NCBI GenBank assembly: GCA_900540275.1
Contig: UQFO01000019.1
Span: forward strand, 1 to 46,216
Direction: 5' to 3'
Source: an uncultured Oscillospiraceae bacterium
GTDB taxonomy: Bacteria > Bacillota > Clostridia > Oscillospirales > Acutalibacteraceae
DNA: 46,216 nt
The translations under genes were made by a program, and so were the position numbers. Positions 32,759 to 41,449 of the stretch are shown here, in pieces (within the stretch, counting starts at the first letter, position 1; each line of letters opens with the position of its first letter). Under the pieces are notes generated by a model. That model did no database searches. It was not told where the DNA came from and saw only the letters and a list, made by a program, of their open reading frames with translations.

Positions 32759-34102
32759 ATGAAAATCGAAATGCCGCAGGGTGCGAAAAAGATACTCGAT
32801 ACCCTGGGGAGAAACGGCTTTGAAGCTTATATTGTGGGCGGCTGCGTGCGCGACAGCCTGCTTGGAAGCAAGCCGAATGACTGGGATATTACGACAAATG
32901 CCCTTCCGGAACAAATTGCCGCCTGCTTTCCAGGGTACACGCTTGTTTTGAACGGAATCCGGCACGGCACAGTGGGAATTGTGGAGGACGGCGTTTTATT
33001 TGAAGCGACAACCTACCGTGTGGACGGCACGTACAGCGACAACCGCCGCCCGGACAGCGTAGCCTTTACACCACGGCTTGAGGAGGACTTATGCCGCCGG
33101 GATTTTACAGTCAATGCCATGGCGTACAATGAACGCGACGGTCTCATAGACTGCTTTGGCGGCAGGTCTGATTTGAACAAAAGGCTGATACGCTGTGTCG
33201 GGGAACCGGAAAAACGGTTTGAAGAGGACGCCCTGCGTATCCTGCGCGCGTTGCGCTTTGCATCAAAGCTTGATTTTGCGATAGAAAAAAAGACGGCAAA
33301 CGCTGTTCTTAAAGAAAAAGACAGGCTTTTAAATATAGCGAATGAGCGCATTGCAAAGGAACTGCTTTCCCTGCTGTGCGGCCAAGGCGCGGGCAGGGTA
33401 TTGCGTGAATTTCCGCAGGTGTTTTTCGTTTTCCTGCCGGAGCTTGCGCCGATGCTTCATTTTGACCAGAATACGCCGTACCACAACCTGCCGCTATGGG
33501 AGCATACGGCAAAATCGGTGGAAAGCATCGCGCCGCAAAGGGATTTGCGCCTTGTCATGCTATTGCACGATATAGGAAAGCCGCTTTGTAAAACAACCGA
33601 TGGACAGGGCGTATCCCATTACCGCGGACACCCCCAAAAAAGCGCTGAGATGGCGCAGGGGATTTTAACGCGTCTGCGCCTTCCAACCAGCCTGGCGGAA
33701 GAGGCCGTGCAGCTGGTTTTATACCACGATTACCGCTGCGAACCGTCCGCGCGCGCGGTACGCAGGCTTTTAAGCAGGGTGGGGGAGCAAGCGGCGAAAA
33801 AGCTTGTACAGGTCCGCATGGCTGACGCGGACGCGCAGTCCAGTTACCGCAGGGAAGAAAAGCTTAGGCTGATTGCGGATTATGAAAGCATGCTCAGCGA
33901 GGTGCTTGCGCGCGGCGACTGCTTCTCCCTCAAAGATTTGGAACTAAACGGGAAAGACCTGCTCACAGCGGGATACCCCGCCGGAAAAGAGATGGGGCGC
34001 GTGCTTGCCATGCTGCTCGGCGAGGTCATAGACGGCAGGCTCGAAAATAAAAAAGCCCTTTTGCTTGCAAGGGCAAAAGAGCTATACGTGGACATTATCT
34101 GA
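32759..34102 (+). CDS. cca: CCA tRNA nucleotidyltransferase with HD domain
   Basis: This 447-residue class II nucleotidyltransferase adds or repairs the CCA end of tRNAs. The N-terminal head has YIVGGCVRDSLLG and the catalytic NDWDITTNA (DxD). The region RRDFTVNAMAYN and the RFEEDALRILRALRFASKL block are typical. A C-terminal HD domain with MLLHDIGKPLC and HYRGHPQKSA is also present. Poly(A) polymerases of the same family look similar, but the only such gene seen in a Firmicute is normally the CCA enzyme. The stop is 6 nt from the convergent malic enzyme stop. Confidence 0.92.
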   Translation: MKIEMPQGAKKILDTLGRNGFEAYIVGGCVRDSLLGSKPNDWDITTNALPEQIAACFPGYTLVLNGIRHGTVGIVEDGVLFEATTYRVDGTYSDNRRPDSVAFTPRLEEDLCRRDFTVNAMAYNERDGLIDCFGGRSDLNKRLIRCVGEPEKRFEEDALRILRALRFASKLDFAIEKKTANAVLKEKDRLLNIANERIAKELLSLLCGQGAGRVLREFPQVFFVFLPELAPMLHFDQNTPYHNLPLWEHTAKSVESIAPQRDLRLVMLLHDIGKPLCKTTDGQGVSHYRGHPQKSAEMAQGILTRLRLPTSLAEEAVQLVLYHDYRCEPSARAVRRLLSRVGEQAAKKLVQVRMADADAQSSYRREEKLRLIADYESMLSEVLARGDCFSLKDLELNGKDLLTAGYPAGKEMGRVLAMLLGEVIDGRLENKKALLLARAKELYVDII

Positions 34103-34108
34103 AATGGT

Positions 34109-35281
34109 TTATAGCCTTGCCGCGCCCGTTTTCCGTGCGGCGTCCATGACGGCCTGCGCGACTGCCTTTCCAATGCGCTTGTCGAGCGCGTCTGGCAGGA
34201 TGTATTCGGCGTTTAATTTTTCCGGCGTGACAAGGCCCGCGATTGCAAGCGAGGCTGCCATTTTCATTTCCTCGTTGATTTCACGCGCGCGGCAGTCGAG
34301 TGCGCCGCGGAAAATGCCGGGGAAAGCCAGCACGTTGTTAATTTGGTTTGGAAAGTCGGAACGCCCCGTCCCAACGACGGCCGCGCCGGCTTTTTTTGCA
34401 GGCCCGGGCATAATTTCAGGCGTTGGGTTGGCCATTGCGAACACAATTGGGCTGTCCGCCATCGTTCCCACCATTTCCTGCGTAACGATGTCCGGCGCGG
34501 AAACGCCCAGGAACATATCGGCGCCCTTCATCGCGTCTGCAAGCGTGCCTGTTTTTCCTTCCCTGTTTGTAACGCCCGCCATATACGCCTGCTCTTCGTT
34601 TAGCTCTTCCATGCCCTTGCACAGAATACCGAATCGGTCGCACATAACCATGTTTTTTACGCCCATGTTCAGCAGGTGCTTTGCAATCGCAATGCCCGCG
34701 GAGCCCGCGCCGTTGATTACGATGCGGATTTCCTCTATTTTCTTGCCGACGACCTTCAGCGCGTTGAGCAGTGCCGCCGCCACGACGATTGCGGTCCCGT
34801 GCTGGTCGTCGTGGAAAACGGGTATATCGCAGATTTCCTTGAGCCTGCGCTCAATCTCAAAGCAGCGCGGCGCGGCGATGTCCTCCAGATTGATGCCGCC
34901 GAAGCTTCCTGAGATAAGGTAAACTGTTTTGACAATATCCTCAATATTTTTTGAGCGGATACATATGGGGAACGCGTCTACCCCGGCGAACTCCTTGAAC
35001 AGCGCGCATTTACCCTCCATAACGGGCATACCCGCCTCAGGCCCGATGTCCCCAAGCCCGAGCACCGCCGTCCCGTCGGTCACAACCGCGACCAGGTTGT
35101 TCCTTCTTGTAAGCTCAAACGACTTTTTATAATCCTCATGGATGGCCATACAGGGCTGTGCTACGCCCGGTGTGTACGCAAGGGATAAATCTTCCCTTGT
35201 ATTGATTGGCACGCGGGAGATAACCTCTATTTTGCCGTTCCATTCATAATGTTTTTTCAGGGATTTTTCTTTGATATCCAT
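34109..35281 (-). CDS. NAD(P)-dependent malic enzyme
   Basis: The 390-residue enzyme oxidatively decarboxylates malate to pyruvate and CO2. Family motifs are SLAYTPGVAQPC near the N-terminus (catalytic Tyr), DGTAVLGLGDIGPEAGMPVMEGK, FHDDQHGTAIV (metal-binding Asp), INGAGSAGIAIAKHLL (nucleotide loop) and FAMANPTPEI. Length is that of the short bacterial type. NAD versus NADP cannot be told by eye. The ATG follows a GGAAAGGAAG site, with a perfect TATAAT at 35325-35330 upstream on the same strand. Confidence 0.93.
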   Translation of the reverse strand: MDIKEKSLKKHYEWNGKIEVISRVPINTREDLSLAYTPGVAQPCMAIHEDYKKSFELTRRNNLVAVVTDGTAVLGLGDIGPEAGMPVMEGKCALFKEFAGVDAFPICIRSKNIEDIVKTVYLISGSFGGINLEDIAAPRCFEIERRLKEICDIPVFHDDQHGTAIVVAAALLNALKVVGKKIEEIRIVINGAGSAGIAIAKHLLNMGVKNMVMCDRFGILCKGMEELNEEQAYMAGVTNREGKTGTLADAMKGADMFLGVSAPDIVTQEMVGTMADSPIVFAMANPTPEIMPGPAKKAGAAVVGTGRSDFPNQINNVLAFPGIFRGALDCRAREINEEMKMAASLAIAGLVTPEKLNAEYILPDALDKRIGKAVAQAVMDAARKTGAARL

Positions 35282-35382
35282 AATCCGACTTCCTTTCCGG
35301 CAAATACAACATATTGCTTGTTAAATTATAGACGAACTGTCTTTCCAGTATAATACAAAATCGGCGCACGCGCAATCCTTAT

Positions 35383-35411
35383 TTGACAAAGACGCGCGCA
35401 TCTATTAAAAT
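35383..35411 (+). promoter_or_regulatory. Promoter of rnpB
   Basis: TTGACA (35383-35388), 17 nt and TAAAAT (35406-35411) place the start at about 35418, the first base of the RNase P RNA. Confidence 0.88.
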
Positions 35412-35417
35412 AGGAAG

Positions 35418-35764
35418 TGCGAGCAGGCCGGACAGCCGCGGGCAGCGCGCGAAAGCGCCTGTCCGAGGAAAGTCCGGGCTCCACAGGGCATGAATAACGG
35501 CTAACGGCCGCCGGGGGCGACCCCAGGGAAAGTGCAACAGAGAGATACCGCCTGTTTTACAGGTAAGGGTGGAAAGGCGAGGTAAGAGCTCACCGGCGTC
35601 AGGGGAACCTGACGGCCCTGCAAACCCTATTCGGAGCAACACCGTGGAGAGACGTATGCGCCGGCCCGGCGCGTCTTGCGGAGGTGGCATTGAGCGCGCG
35701 CGGCAACGCGGCGCCAAGATAGATGGCTGTTCAAGACAGAACCCGGCTTACAGGCCTGGTCGCA
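35418..35764 (+). ncRNA. rnpB: RNase P RNA (catalytic)
   Basis: This RNA processes the 5' ends of pre-tRNAs. The conserved blocks GAGGAAAGTCCGGGCTCC near the 5' end, GGTAAGAGCTCACCGG in the middle and AGATAGATGGCTGTTC plus GACAGAACCCGGCTTACAG near the 3' end are all present in order. The ends pair as the P1 helix (TGCGA...CAGGCC with GGCCTG...TCGCA), which defines the limits. The overall layout looks like the ancestral A type. It has its own promoter and terminator. Confidence 0.97.
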
Positions 35765-35778
35765 AACCTCTTAAATAA

Positions 35779-35807
35779 AAACACACCGCGTGGGCGGTGT
35801 GTTTTTT
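35779..35807. terminator. Bidirectional terminator of rnpB and pncAB
   Basis: AACACACCGC pairs with GCGGTGTGTT around GTGG, followed by a run of Ts on the plus strand. On the minus strand TTTTTATTT follows, so the same hairpin ends the pncAB transcript. Confidence 0.93.
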
Positions 35808-35827
35808 TATGGGCGGAGCGTCTGTGC

Positions 35828-37276
35828 TCAAACCTTGTTTTTCTTGATGAGCGCTTCCTTATGCTCCCAAAGCCTCTGCGACAAATCGACATAATAGTTG
35901 TGCGGGTTTTCAAAACGCTTGACCTCGTCCCATAGGGTTTCGAGCTGCAGGGCGCAATTTTTTTTAATTTCAGCAAGCGCCGGGCTCTGGTAGACGGGCT
36001 TTCCGTTTTTAAAAAGCTGTACGCGCAGCTTCCGCGCGCGGAAATCCGTCACGGTCTTGCGCTTCCAGGTGTACTGCGGGTCGAACAGCTCATACGGCTT
36101 TTGGTCGTCGATTTCCTCACCAAAGAGCGTGACGACGTCCGCAATCGCTTTGCCGCTCGCCCTGTCGTACAGGCGGTAGAGGTCCTTAAAGCACGGCGTT
36201 GTTATTTTTGAAACATTATCGCTGATTTTGATTTTTGGTACGATTTCGCCGTCCTTCTCAACGGCGGCAAGCTTATAAACGCCGCCGAATACCGGCTCGG
36301 AGGAAGCGGTAATCAGCCGTTCCCCAACACCGAACAAATCAATCGGCGCACCCTGTAAAAACATATCGCGTATCAGGTATTCGTCAAGGGAGTTTGACGC
36401 GCAGATTTTACAGTCTGGAAACCCGGCCTCGTCGAGCATTTTACGCGCTTTTTTTGAAAGATACGTAATATCGCCGCTGTCTATGCGGATACCCGACGGA
36501 CGGTACCCAAGCGGCGCGAGCACCTCTTTAAATACGCGGATAGCGTTCGGAACGCCGGACTTCAGCGTGCTGTATGTGTCTACAAGCAGCGTACAGTCCC
36601 GCGGGTAACGCAGCGCGTAGGCTTTGAATGCGTCGAACTCGCTGTCGAACATCTGCACCCAGCTGTGCGCCATAGTGCCCAGCGCGGGCGTCTGGTATAC
36701 GCGGTCCGCAAGCACATTGGCCGTGCCCGCGCATCCGCCTATATAAGCCGCCCGCGCCCCCAGGACGGCGGCGTCAAAGCCCTGCGCCCTGCGCGAGCCG
36801 AACTCCATCACCGCCTTGCCCTGCGCGGCGCGGCAGATTCGGCTTGACTTGGTTGCAATCAGGCTCTGGTGGTTGATGCACAGCAGCAGCATCGTTTCTA
36901 TAAACTGCGCCTGTATGACCGGCCCGCGCACGGTGACGACCGGCTCGCCGGGGAAAACCGGCGTGCCTTCAGGCACCGCCCAAATATCGCAGGTGAACGA
37001 AAAGCTTTTCAGATAGTCCAAAAACGCTTCGCTGAAAATGCCCTTATCCCGAAGATAGGCGATGTCCTCTTGTGTAAAATGCAGGTTTTTTATATAATCC
37101 ATCACCTGCTCGATTCCGGCCATCACCGCGTAGCCGCCGTTATCGGGCACCCGGCGGAAAAACATATCGAAATATGCAACCGTGCCGCACAGCCCGTTTT
37201 CAAAATAACCGCCCGCCATCGTCAGCTCATAAAAATCGGTCAGCATAGTAAGGTTCCTTTTTCCGTCAGGTATCAT
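35828..37276 (-). CDS. pncB: Nicotinate phosphoribosyltransferase
   Basis: The 482-residue enzyme makes nicotinate mononucleotide from nicotinate and PRPP in NAD salvage. Typical features are LTDFYELTMAGGYFENG at the N-terminus, EFGSRRAQGFDAAVLGARAA, GTMAHSWVQMFDSEFDAF and IRIDSGDITYLSKKARKMLD. Length suits the longer Firmicutes-type enzyme. Its ATG overlaps the pncA stop by 4 nt, so the salvage steps are coupled: nicotinamide to nicotinate (PncA) to NaMN (PncB). Confidence 0.95.
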   Translation of the reverse strand: MIPDGKRNLTMLTDFYELTMAGGYFENGLCGTVAYFDMFFRRVPDNGGYAVMAGIEQVMDYIKNLHFTQEDIAYLRDKGIFSEAFLDYLKSFSFTCDIWAVPEGTPVFPGEPVVTVRGPVIQAQFIETMLLLCINHQSLIATKSSRICRAAQGKAVMEFGSRRAQGFDAAVLGARAAYIGGCAGTANVLADRVYQTPALGTMAHSWVQMFDSEFDAFKAYALRYPRDCTLLVDTYSTLKSGVPNAIRVFKEVLAPLGYRPSGIRIDSGDITYLSKKARKMLDEAGFPDCKICASNSLDEYLIRDMFLQGAPIDLFGVGERLITASSEPVFGGVYKLAAVEKDGEIVPKIKISDNVSKITTPCFKDLYRLYDRASGKAIADVVTLFGEEIDDQKPYELFDPQYTWKRKTVTDFRARKLRVQLFKNGKPVYQSPALAEIKKNCALQLETLWDEVKRFENPHNYYVDLSQRLWEHKEALIKKNKV

Positions 37277-37965
37277 TTGATTACATCCTTTCCCGCGTCG
37301 TCCAAAAGAATATCCTTTACCATTTCAATGCCGTTTAACCCCATGTTGAAATACGCTGTTAAATCGGAAAAGTCTCCGTCATGGGAGGGCAGGTCGAACG
37401 TTGCCGTCAGCTCCGTAGGGACGATAACCCGGCAGGGCTTGTTTTCTTTGTTAAAACCTGTTTTAAGCGTCAGGCAGAACTGCTGGACGCATAAATCGGT
37501 GCAGCATCCGGCGACCAGGAAGGTATCGGTTTTCGGGTGCTCCCTTAAAAACGCCTGGAATTCCTCTTCCAGATACCCGTTGGTCGAGTTCTTTTTTATG
37601 ACGCGGATACCGCTGAGCGCTTTTAGCTCGTCTACGAGCTCGCTCTCCCTCGTCCCGCCGACGCAGTGGCGCGGATAGGAGGAAAACTCCGGGCTGTCGT
37701 CATTGTGGCTGTCCGCAAAGGCGATAACGTCGATTTTCCGGCGCAGGCATTCGCTTGCAAGCCTTGCGACGCGGTCTTTGATTTGAAAAACGCGCGGGCT
37801 TGAAAGCTTTCCTTCCTTTACAAACCCATTTACCATATCTACGATTACAAGTACGCAGCTTTCCGGCCGGAAGTCCTTGGCCGCAAGCTCCGGCAAATCG
37901 GAAAAGGCGTCGTAAAGATAGCTTAAAAAGCCGGTCGATTCTTTCATAAATTCATTTTTATTCAT
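37273..37965 (-). CDS. pncA: Nicotinamidase (isochorismatase-like cysteine hydrolase)
   Basis: The 230-residue protein has the cysteine hydrolase triad: Asp in VLVIVDMVNGFVKEG, Lys in RVIKKNSTNGY and Cys in LVAGCCTDLCVQQF. The SHNDDSPEFSSYPRHCVGG region would hold the metal-binding residues. It hydrolyses nicotinamide to nicotinate and ammonia. Coupling with pncB makes the assignment firm within a large superfamily. The ATG follows AAGGAGG by 8 nt. Confidence 0.93.
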   Translation of the reverse strand: MNKNEFMKESTGFLSYLYDAFSDLPELAAKDFRPESCVLVIVDMVNGFVKEGKLSSPRVFQIKDRVARLASECLRRKIDVIAFADSHNDDSPEFSSYPRHCVGGTRESELVDELKALSGIRVIKKNSTNGYLEEEFQAFLREHPKTDTFLVAGCCTDLCVQQFCLTLKTGFNKENKPCRVIVPTELTATFDLPSHDGDFSDLTAYFNMGLNGIEMVKDILLDDAGKDVIK

Positions 37966-38011
37966 TGCTGAAACCTCCTTGTATGGAACGGTATATGGAA
38001 AAAATTAAGAA

Positions 38012-38042
38012 AAAGGATAGCACAAGATTTTGAATATCCTTT
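38012..38042. promoter_or_regulatory. Inverted repeat upstream of pncA
   Basis: AAAGGATA (38012-38019) and TATCCTTT (38035-38042) form a perfect 8-bp inverted repeat with a 15-nt spacer. It overlaps a candidate minus-strand promoter (TTGAAA, 17 nt, TGCTAT) for pncAB. It may be a repressor site for NAD-responsive control; no known box was matched. Confidence 0.4.
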
Positions 38043-38102
38043 CAAATCTGACACAATTTATGCAATAAAAGGACGATAAAGAAAAAATTTTGTAAAATTC
38101 AC

Positions 38103-38131
38103 TTGTTTTTTTTCCATAGAAGATATATAAT
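38103..38131 (+). promoter_or_regulatory. Promoter of the small XRE regulator
   Basis: TTGTTT (38103-38108), 17 nt and a perfect TATAAT (38126-38131) lie about 50 nt before the start codon. Confidence 0.65.
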
Positions 38132-38183
38132 AGCTTTGCTTAACAGCGTTTTTTCAGGCGTTATTTAACTTATTGGAGTGGTA

Positions 38184-38438
38184 ATGATGAGATTGCGTAA
38201 ACAGGAACTCGGCACAAGGAATCTCGTGGGCGCCAGGGTAGAGGCTGCCCGCAAGAAAAAAGGGATGAAGCAAAAAGAGCTTCTGGCGCAGCTTCAGGTC
38301 AACGGGGTGGACATGAACGCATCCGGCCTTTCAAAGCTTGAGGGGCAAATCCGTTTTGTTACGGATGTGGAGCTCGTTGCGCTTGCCGATATTTTAGAGG
38401 TATCCGTCGATTTCCTGCTCGGCAGGGCGGAAGAATAA
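38184..38438 (+). CDS. XRE-family helix-turn-helix regulator
   Basis: The 84-residue protein is a single Cro/CI-type HTH domain: VGARVEAARKKKGMKQKELL, then LSKLEGQIRFVTDVELVALA and ILEVSVDFLLGRAEE. It should bind DNA as a dimer; the target is unknown. ATG 38184 or 38187 fits the GGAG at 38175-38178 best, and a GTG at 38178 overlaps that site. It is divergent from pncA and convergent with the MocR gene. Regulation of pncAB is possible but unproven. Confidence 0.88.
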   Translation: MMRLRKQELGTRNLVGARVEAARKKKGMKQKELLAQLQVNGVDMNASGLSKLEGQIRFVTDVELVALADILEVSVDFLLGRAEE

Positions 38439-38460
38439 AATATATATTTATACCTTACGC

Positions 38461-39864
38461 TTATTGCGCATCCTTTCGGGGGTGCGTTTTTATTATGCCC
38501 GCAATCAAAGCGGCGGCGTCCTCGATTTTGCCTGTCTCGATACCGGAAAAGCCCAGCTTGAAGCTGTACGCATCCTGCTCGCCGTCCGCTATTATCTTGA
38601 TACCGCTTTGCGCGAGCTTTTCATGAAAGCCCGGCTGCTCGAGCGCCTCCTTCAAGGTCACCTTGACGGCAAGCGAGGTTTCCAGCAGTTGTATCTGCGT
38701 TTCTGCCGGCATATATTTTTTAAGCATAGCCATAAGCTGCGCGCTTTTTTCGCTGTAACGCAGGCGCTGCCGGCGGAGGTGGCGTTCAAGCTGGCCGTCG
38801 CCGATATACCGCGCCAGCGCCAGCTGCTCCGTTTTGGAAGCGGTCTGGTTGTAAAATTCCGCGCTTTTTTGAAAGCGTTCTATAAGATTTTGCGGCAAAA
38901 CGGCATATCCTATTCTTACCGACGGCAGTAAAAGCTTTGAAAAGGAGCCTAAATAAATTACGCGCTCGCTGTCGTGCCCCTGCAAAGCGGGAATTGGGCG
39001 CGTGTTGTAGCGCAGCTCTCCGTTGTAGTCGTCTTCAATGATAATATGGTTTCCTTCCTGCGCCCATTCGAGCAGCTCGTAGCGGCGGTTCATGCGGATT
39101 GACCGCCCTGTTTTAAGGGAGCCGGAGGGGTTTAGCAGTAAAATATCCGCCCCGCTGTCGAATAGCCGCGTCGGTATAATCCCGTCGCTGTCGCTTTCAA
39201 CCGTCATGGCCGGAAGCCCGCAGTCCTGAAAGACCTGCGCCGCGTGGCGCGAGCCGTTTGCTTCCATTGCGACCGTTTTACAGCCGTTCCTGAGCAGGCC
39301 GCAAACCAGGTATAAAAGCGGCTGCGTGCCCGCGCCGATTATAATCCTGCCTTCATCGGCTACAACGCCGCGCACGCCGTAGCAATAGGACGCGAGCGCG
39401 CGCCGCAGCTCCGGCTCGCCCTGCGGGTCGCCGTAGGAATTGATTAGGTACTCGCAGTTTAATACGTCCTTGATATATTTACGCCAGAGCTTCAGGTTCG
39501 TCGCGTTTGCGTCCACGCTCCTGCTGCTCAGGTCATAGCGGACCACTGCCGGCTGCTTCCTTTTACCGGGCCCGGCGCTTTTTTCCGCTCTCGCTTCTTC
39601 CTCAAAATGGAGGTGCGGCTGTGCCTGCACAAAAAAACCGCGCTGGGGCATATTTTTAATATATCCCTCGACACAAAGCTGCCCGTAGGCGCTTTCCACG
39701 GTCGTTTTGCTCAAACCGAGGTCGGCGGACAGCCGCCTGATGGACGGAAGCCGTTCCCCGTGCCGCAGAGCCCCGCTTTCCACGGACGTTTTAATTTTAT
39801 TATAAAGCTGGATATACAAAGGCGTACCGCAATTTTTATCGAGCGCCAAAAAATCGTAAATCAT
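38461..39864 (-). CDS. MocR-type PLP-dependent transcriptional regulator
   Basis: The 467-residue protein fuses an N-terminal GntR winged helix (about 1-75, with LPSIRRLSADLGLSKTTVES) to a class I aminotransferase-like domain. The PLP lysine lies in YLGSFSKLLLPSVRIGYAV. MocR regulators use the bound cofactor or an amino-acid ligand to control nearby genes; well-known members regulate PLP synthesis and GABA use. No pdx or gab genes are near, so the target is unknown. The ATG at 39864 has a GGGAGGAG site about 12 nt upstream. Its last residues are coded by the terminator of the opposing gene. Confidence 0.92.
   Translation of the reverse strand: MIYDFLALDKNCGTPLYIQLYNKIKTSVESGALRHGERLPSIRRLSADLGLSKTTVESAYGQLCVEGYIKNMPQRGFFVQAQPHLHFEEEARAEKSAGPGKRKQPAVVRYDLSSRSVDANATNLKLWRKYIKDVLNCEYLINSYGDPQGEPELRRALASYCYGVRGVVADEGRIIIGAGTQPLLYLVCGLLRNGCKTVAMEANGSRHAAQVFQDCGLPAMTVESDSDGIIPTRLFDSGADILLLNPSGSLKTGRSIRMNRRYELLEWAQEGNHIIIEDDYNGELRYNTRPIPALQGHDSERVIYLGSFSKLLLPSVRIGYAVLPQNLIERFQKSAEFYNQTASKTEQLALARYIGDGQLERHLRRQRLRYSEKSAQLMAMLKKYMPAETQIQLLETSLAVKVTLKEALEQPGFHEKLAQSGIKIIADGEQDAYSFKLGFSGIETGKIEDAAALIAGIIKTHPRKDAQ
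38467..38491 (+). terminator. Terminator of the XRE gene, inside the 3' end of the MocR gene
   Basis: CGCATCC pairs with GGGTGCG-type bases (38467-38473 with 38480-38486, one T-G pair), followed by five Ts. It lies within the last codons of the convergent minus-strand gene, so the two functions share sequence. Confidence 0.75.
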
Positions 39865-39899
39865 AGGGGACTCGGACTCCTCCCATTTGGGATAATTTC

Positions 39900-39928
39900 A
39901 TTCTATCATCGTACACCGTGCTTTTCAA
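39900..39928 (-). promoter_or_regulatory. Promoter of the MocR gene
   Basis: On the minus strand TTGAAA (39923-39928) and TAGAAT (39900-39905) are 17 nt apart, about 35 nt before the start. Confidence 0.7.
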
Positions 39929-39959
39929 CCGCGTTTTATTCTTAATACGGCGTTTGCGG

Positions 39960-39988
39960 TTGATATTTTTTCCAAAAATCAGTATAAT
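39960..39988 (+). promoter_or_regulatory. Promoter of the murD operon
   Basis: TTGATA (39960-39965), 17 nt and TATAAT (39983-39988) give a strong sigma-A promoter about 48 nt upstream of murD. Confidence 0.8.
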
Positions 39989-40042
39989 CAGTCGTAGCTA
40001 CGTATCATATCACAATACCTATTTTGAAAGGCAGAAGATAAT

Positions 40043-41449
40043 ATGGACAGTAAGGCCGCGCGTTTTTTAACAAGCTTAAAGGGAAAGAAGGTCGCGCTGT
40101 GCGGCATCGGGAAAAGCAATTACCCGCTCATTTCGCTTTTTTCGCGCTACGGCGCGCAGGTAACGGCCTGCGATAAACGAACACGGGAGCAGCTTGGTGA
40201 AGCGGCGGGGCAGGCGCAGGACGCCGGCGCGCGTTTGAGCCTTGGCGAGGGTTATTTAAATAATCTCGATGCGGATATCCTGTTTCGCACGCCCGGCATG
40301 CGCTTTTATATGGATGAGCTCAATGCTTTTCGTGAGCGCGGTGTGGCGGTTACGTCTGAGATGGAGGTTTTCTTCGAGCTGTGCCCGTGTAAAATCATCG
40401 CTGTGACGGGGAGCGACGGCAAAACGACTACGACCTCGATTATTGCGGAGCTTTTAAAGGCCGCGGGCAAAACCGTACATTTAGGCGGCAATATCGGCAA
40501 ACCGCTTTTGCCTGAAATCGAAGCGATAAAGGACACAGACATAGCCGTCGTGGAGCTGTCGAGCTTCCAGCTGATTTCCATGCGCCAAAGCCCTGAAATT
40601 GCCGTTGTGACGAACCTTGCGCCGAACCATCTCGATATCCATAAGGATATGCGGGAGTACATCGACGCGAAAAAGAACATCGTCCTGCACCAGAACGCGT
40701 TTTCCCGCGCGGTGCTCAATATGGATAACGAAATTACAAAGGGCTTTGCGGCGGACTGCCGCGGCATGGTTTACGGCTTCAGCCGCAGGCAAACGCTTTT
40801 AAACGGCTGCTATACGGAAAAAGACGGTAGTATTATGATGGCGGAAAACGGAAATGCTAAAAAGGTGATGGATATTTCCGACATCAAAATCCCCGGTATG
40901 CACAATGTGGAAAATTACTTAGCCGCGGTCGCGGCGGTATGGGGAATGGCCGATGCGGATACTATACGCCGTGTTGCGCGGGATTTCGGCGGCGTGGAGC
41001 ACCGCGCGGAATTTGTCCGCGAGCTTCAGGGCGTCAGGTATTATAACGACTCAATCGCCTCCAGCCCTACGCGCACCGCCTGTGGAACGCTCTCGCTATA
41101 TGATGAAAAAATAATTCTCATTGCGGGCGGGTACGATAAAATGATTCCCTACGGGCCGCTCGGCCCCGTTATCAACGAAAAAGTAAAGCTGCTCATTTTA
41201 ATGGGAGCGACTGCCGGCAAGATAGAAGAAGCAGTTAAAAACGCCGAAAACTACAAATGCGGGCATCCCGTTATTATACGGGTGGAAAATATGGAGCAGG
41301 CAGTGGAGGCCGCGCATGAAAACGCGCATAGCGGCGATATCGTATCGCTGTCTCCCGCGAGCGCCAGCTTTGACCTCTACCCGAATTTCGACTTGAGGGG
41401 CAAGCATTTTAAAGAGCTGGTCCATAAATTAAAAGCAAAAGAAGGATGA
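40043..41449 (+). CDS. murD: UDP-N-acetylmuramoylalanine--D-glutamate ligase
   Basis: This 468-residue ligase adds D-glutamate to UDP-MurNAc-L-alanine in peptidoglycan synthesis. The ATP loop VTGSDGKTTTTSIIAELL lies near residue 120, and the central-domain residues are seen in NLAPNHLDIHKDMREYI. Ligand-binding NDSIASSPTRT and the C-terminal SLSPASASFDLYPNF are also typical. The family is close to MurC, E and F, but the N-terminal ADILFRTPGM and C-terminal motifs fit MurD. It is isolated from the main division and cell wall cluster and leads an operon with peptidases. Confidence 0.93.
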   Translation: MDSKAARFLTSLKGKKVALCGIGKSNYPLISLFSRYGAQVTACDKRTREQLGEAAGQAQDAGARLSLGEGYLNNLDADILFRTPGMRFYMDELNAFRERGVAVTSEMEVFFELCPCKIIAVTGSDGKTTTTSIIAELLKAAGKTVHLGGNIGKPLLPEIEAIKDTDIAVVELSSFQLISMRQSPEIAVVTNLAPNHLDIHKDMREYIDAKKNIVLHQNAFSRAVLNMDNEITKGFAADCRGMVYGFSRRQTLLNGCYTEKDGSIMMAENGNAKKVMDISDIKIPGMHNVENYLAAVAAVWGMADADTIRRVARDFGGVEHRAEFVRELQGVRYYNDSIASSPTRTACGTLSLYDEKIILIAGGYDKMIPYGPLGPVINEKVKLLILMGATAGKIEEAVKNAENYKCGHPVIIRVENMEQAVEAAHENAHSGDIVSLSPASASFDLYPNFDLRGKHFKELVHKLKAKEG

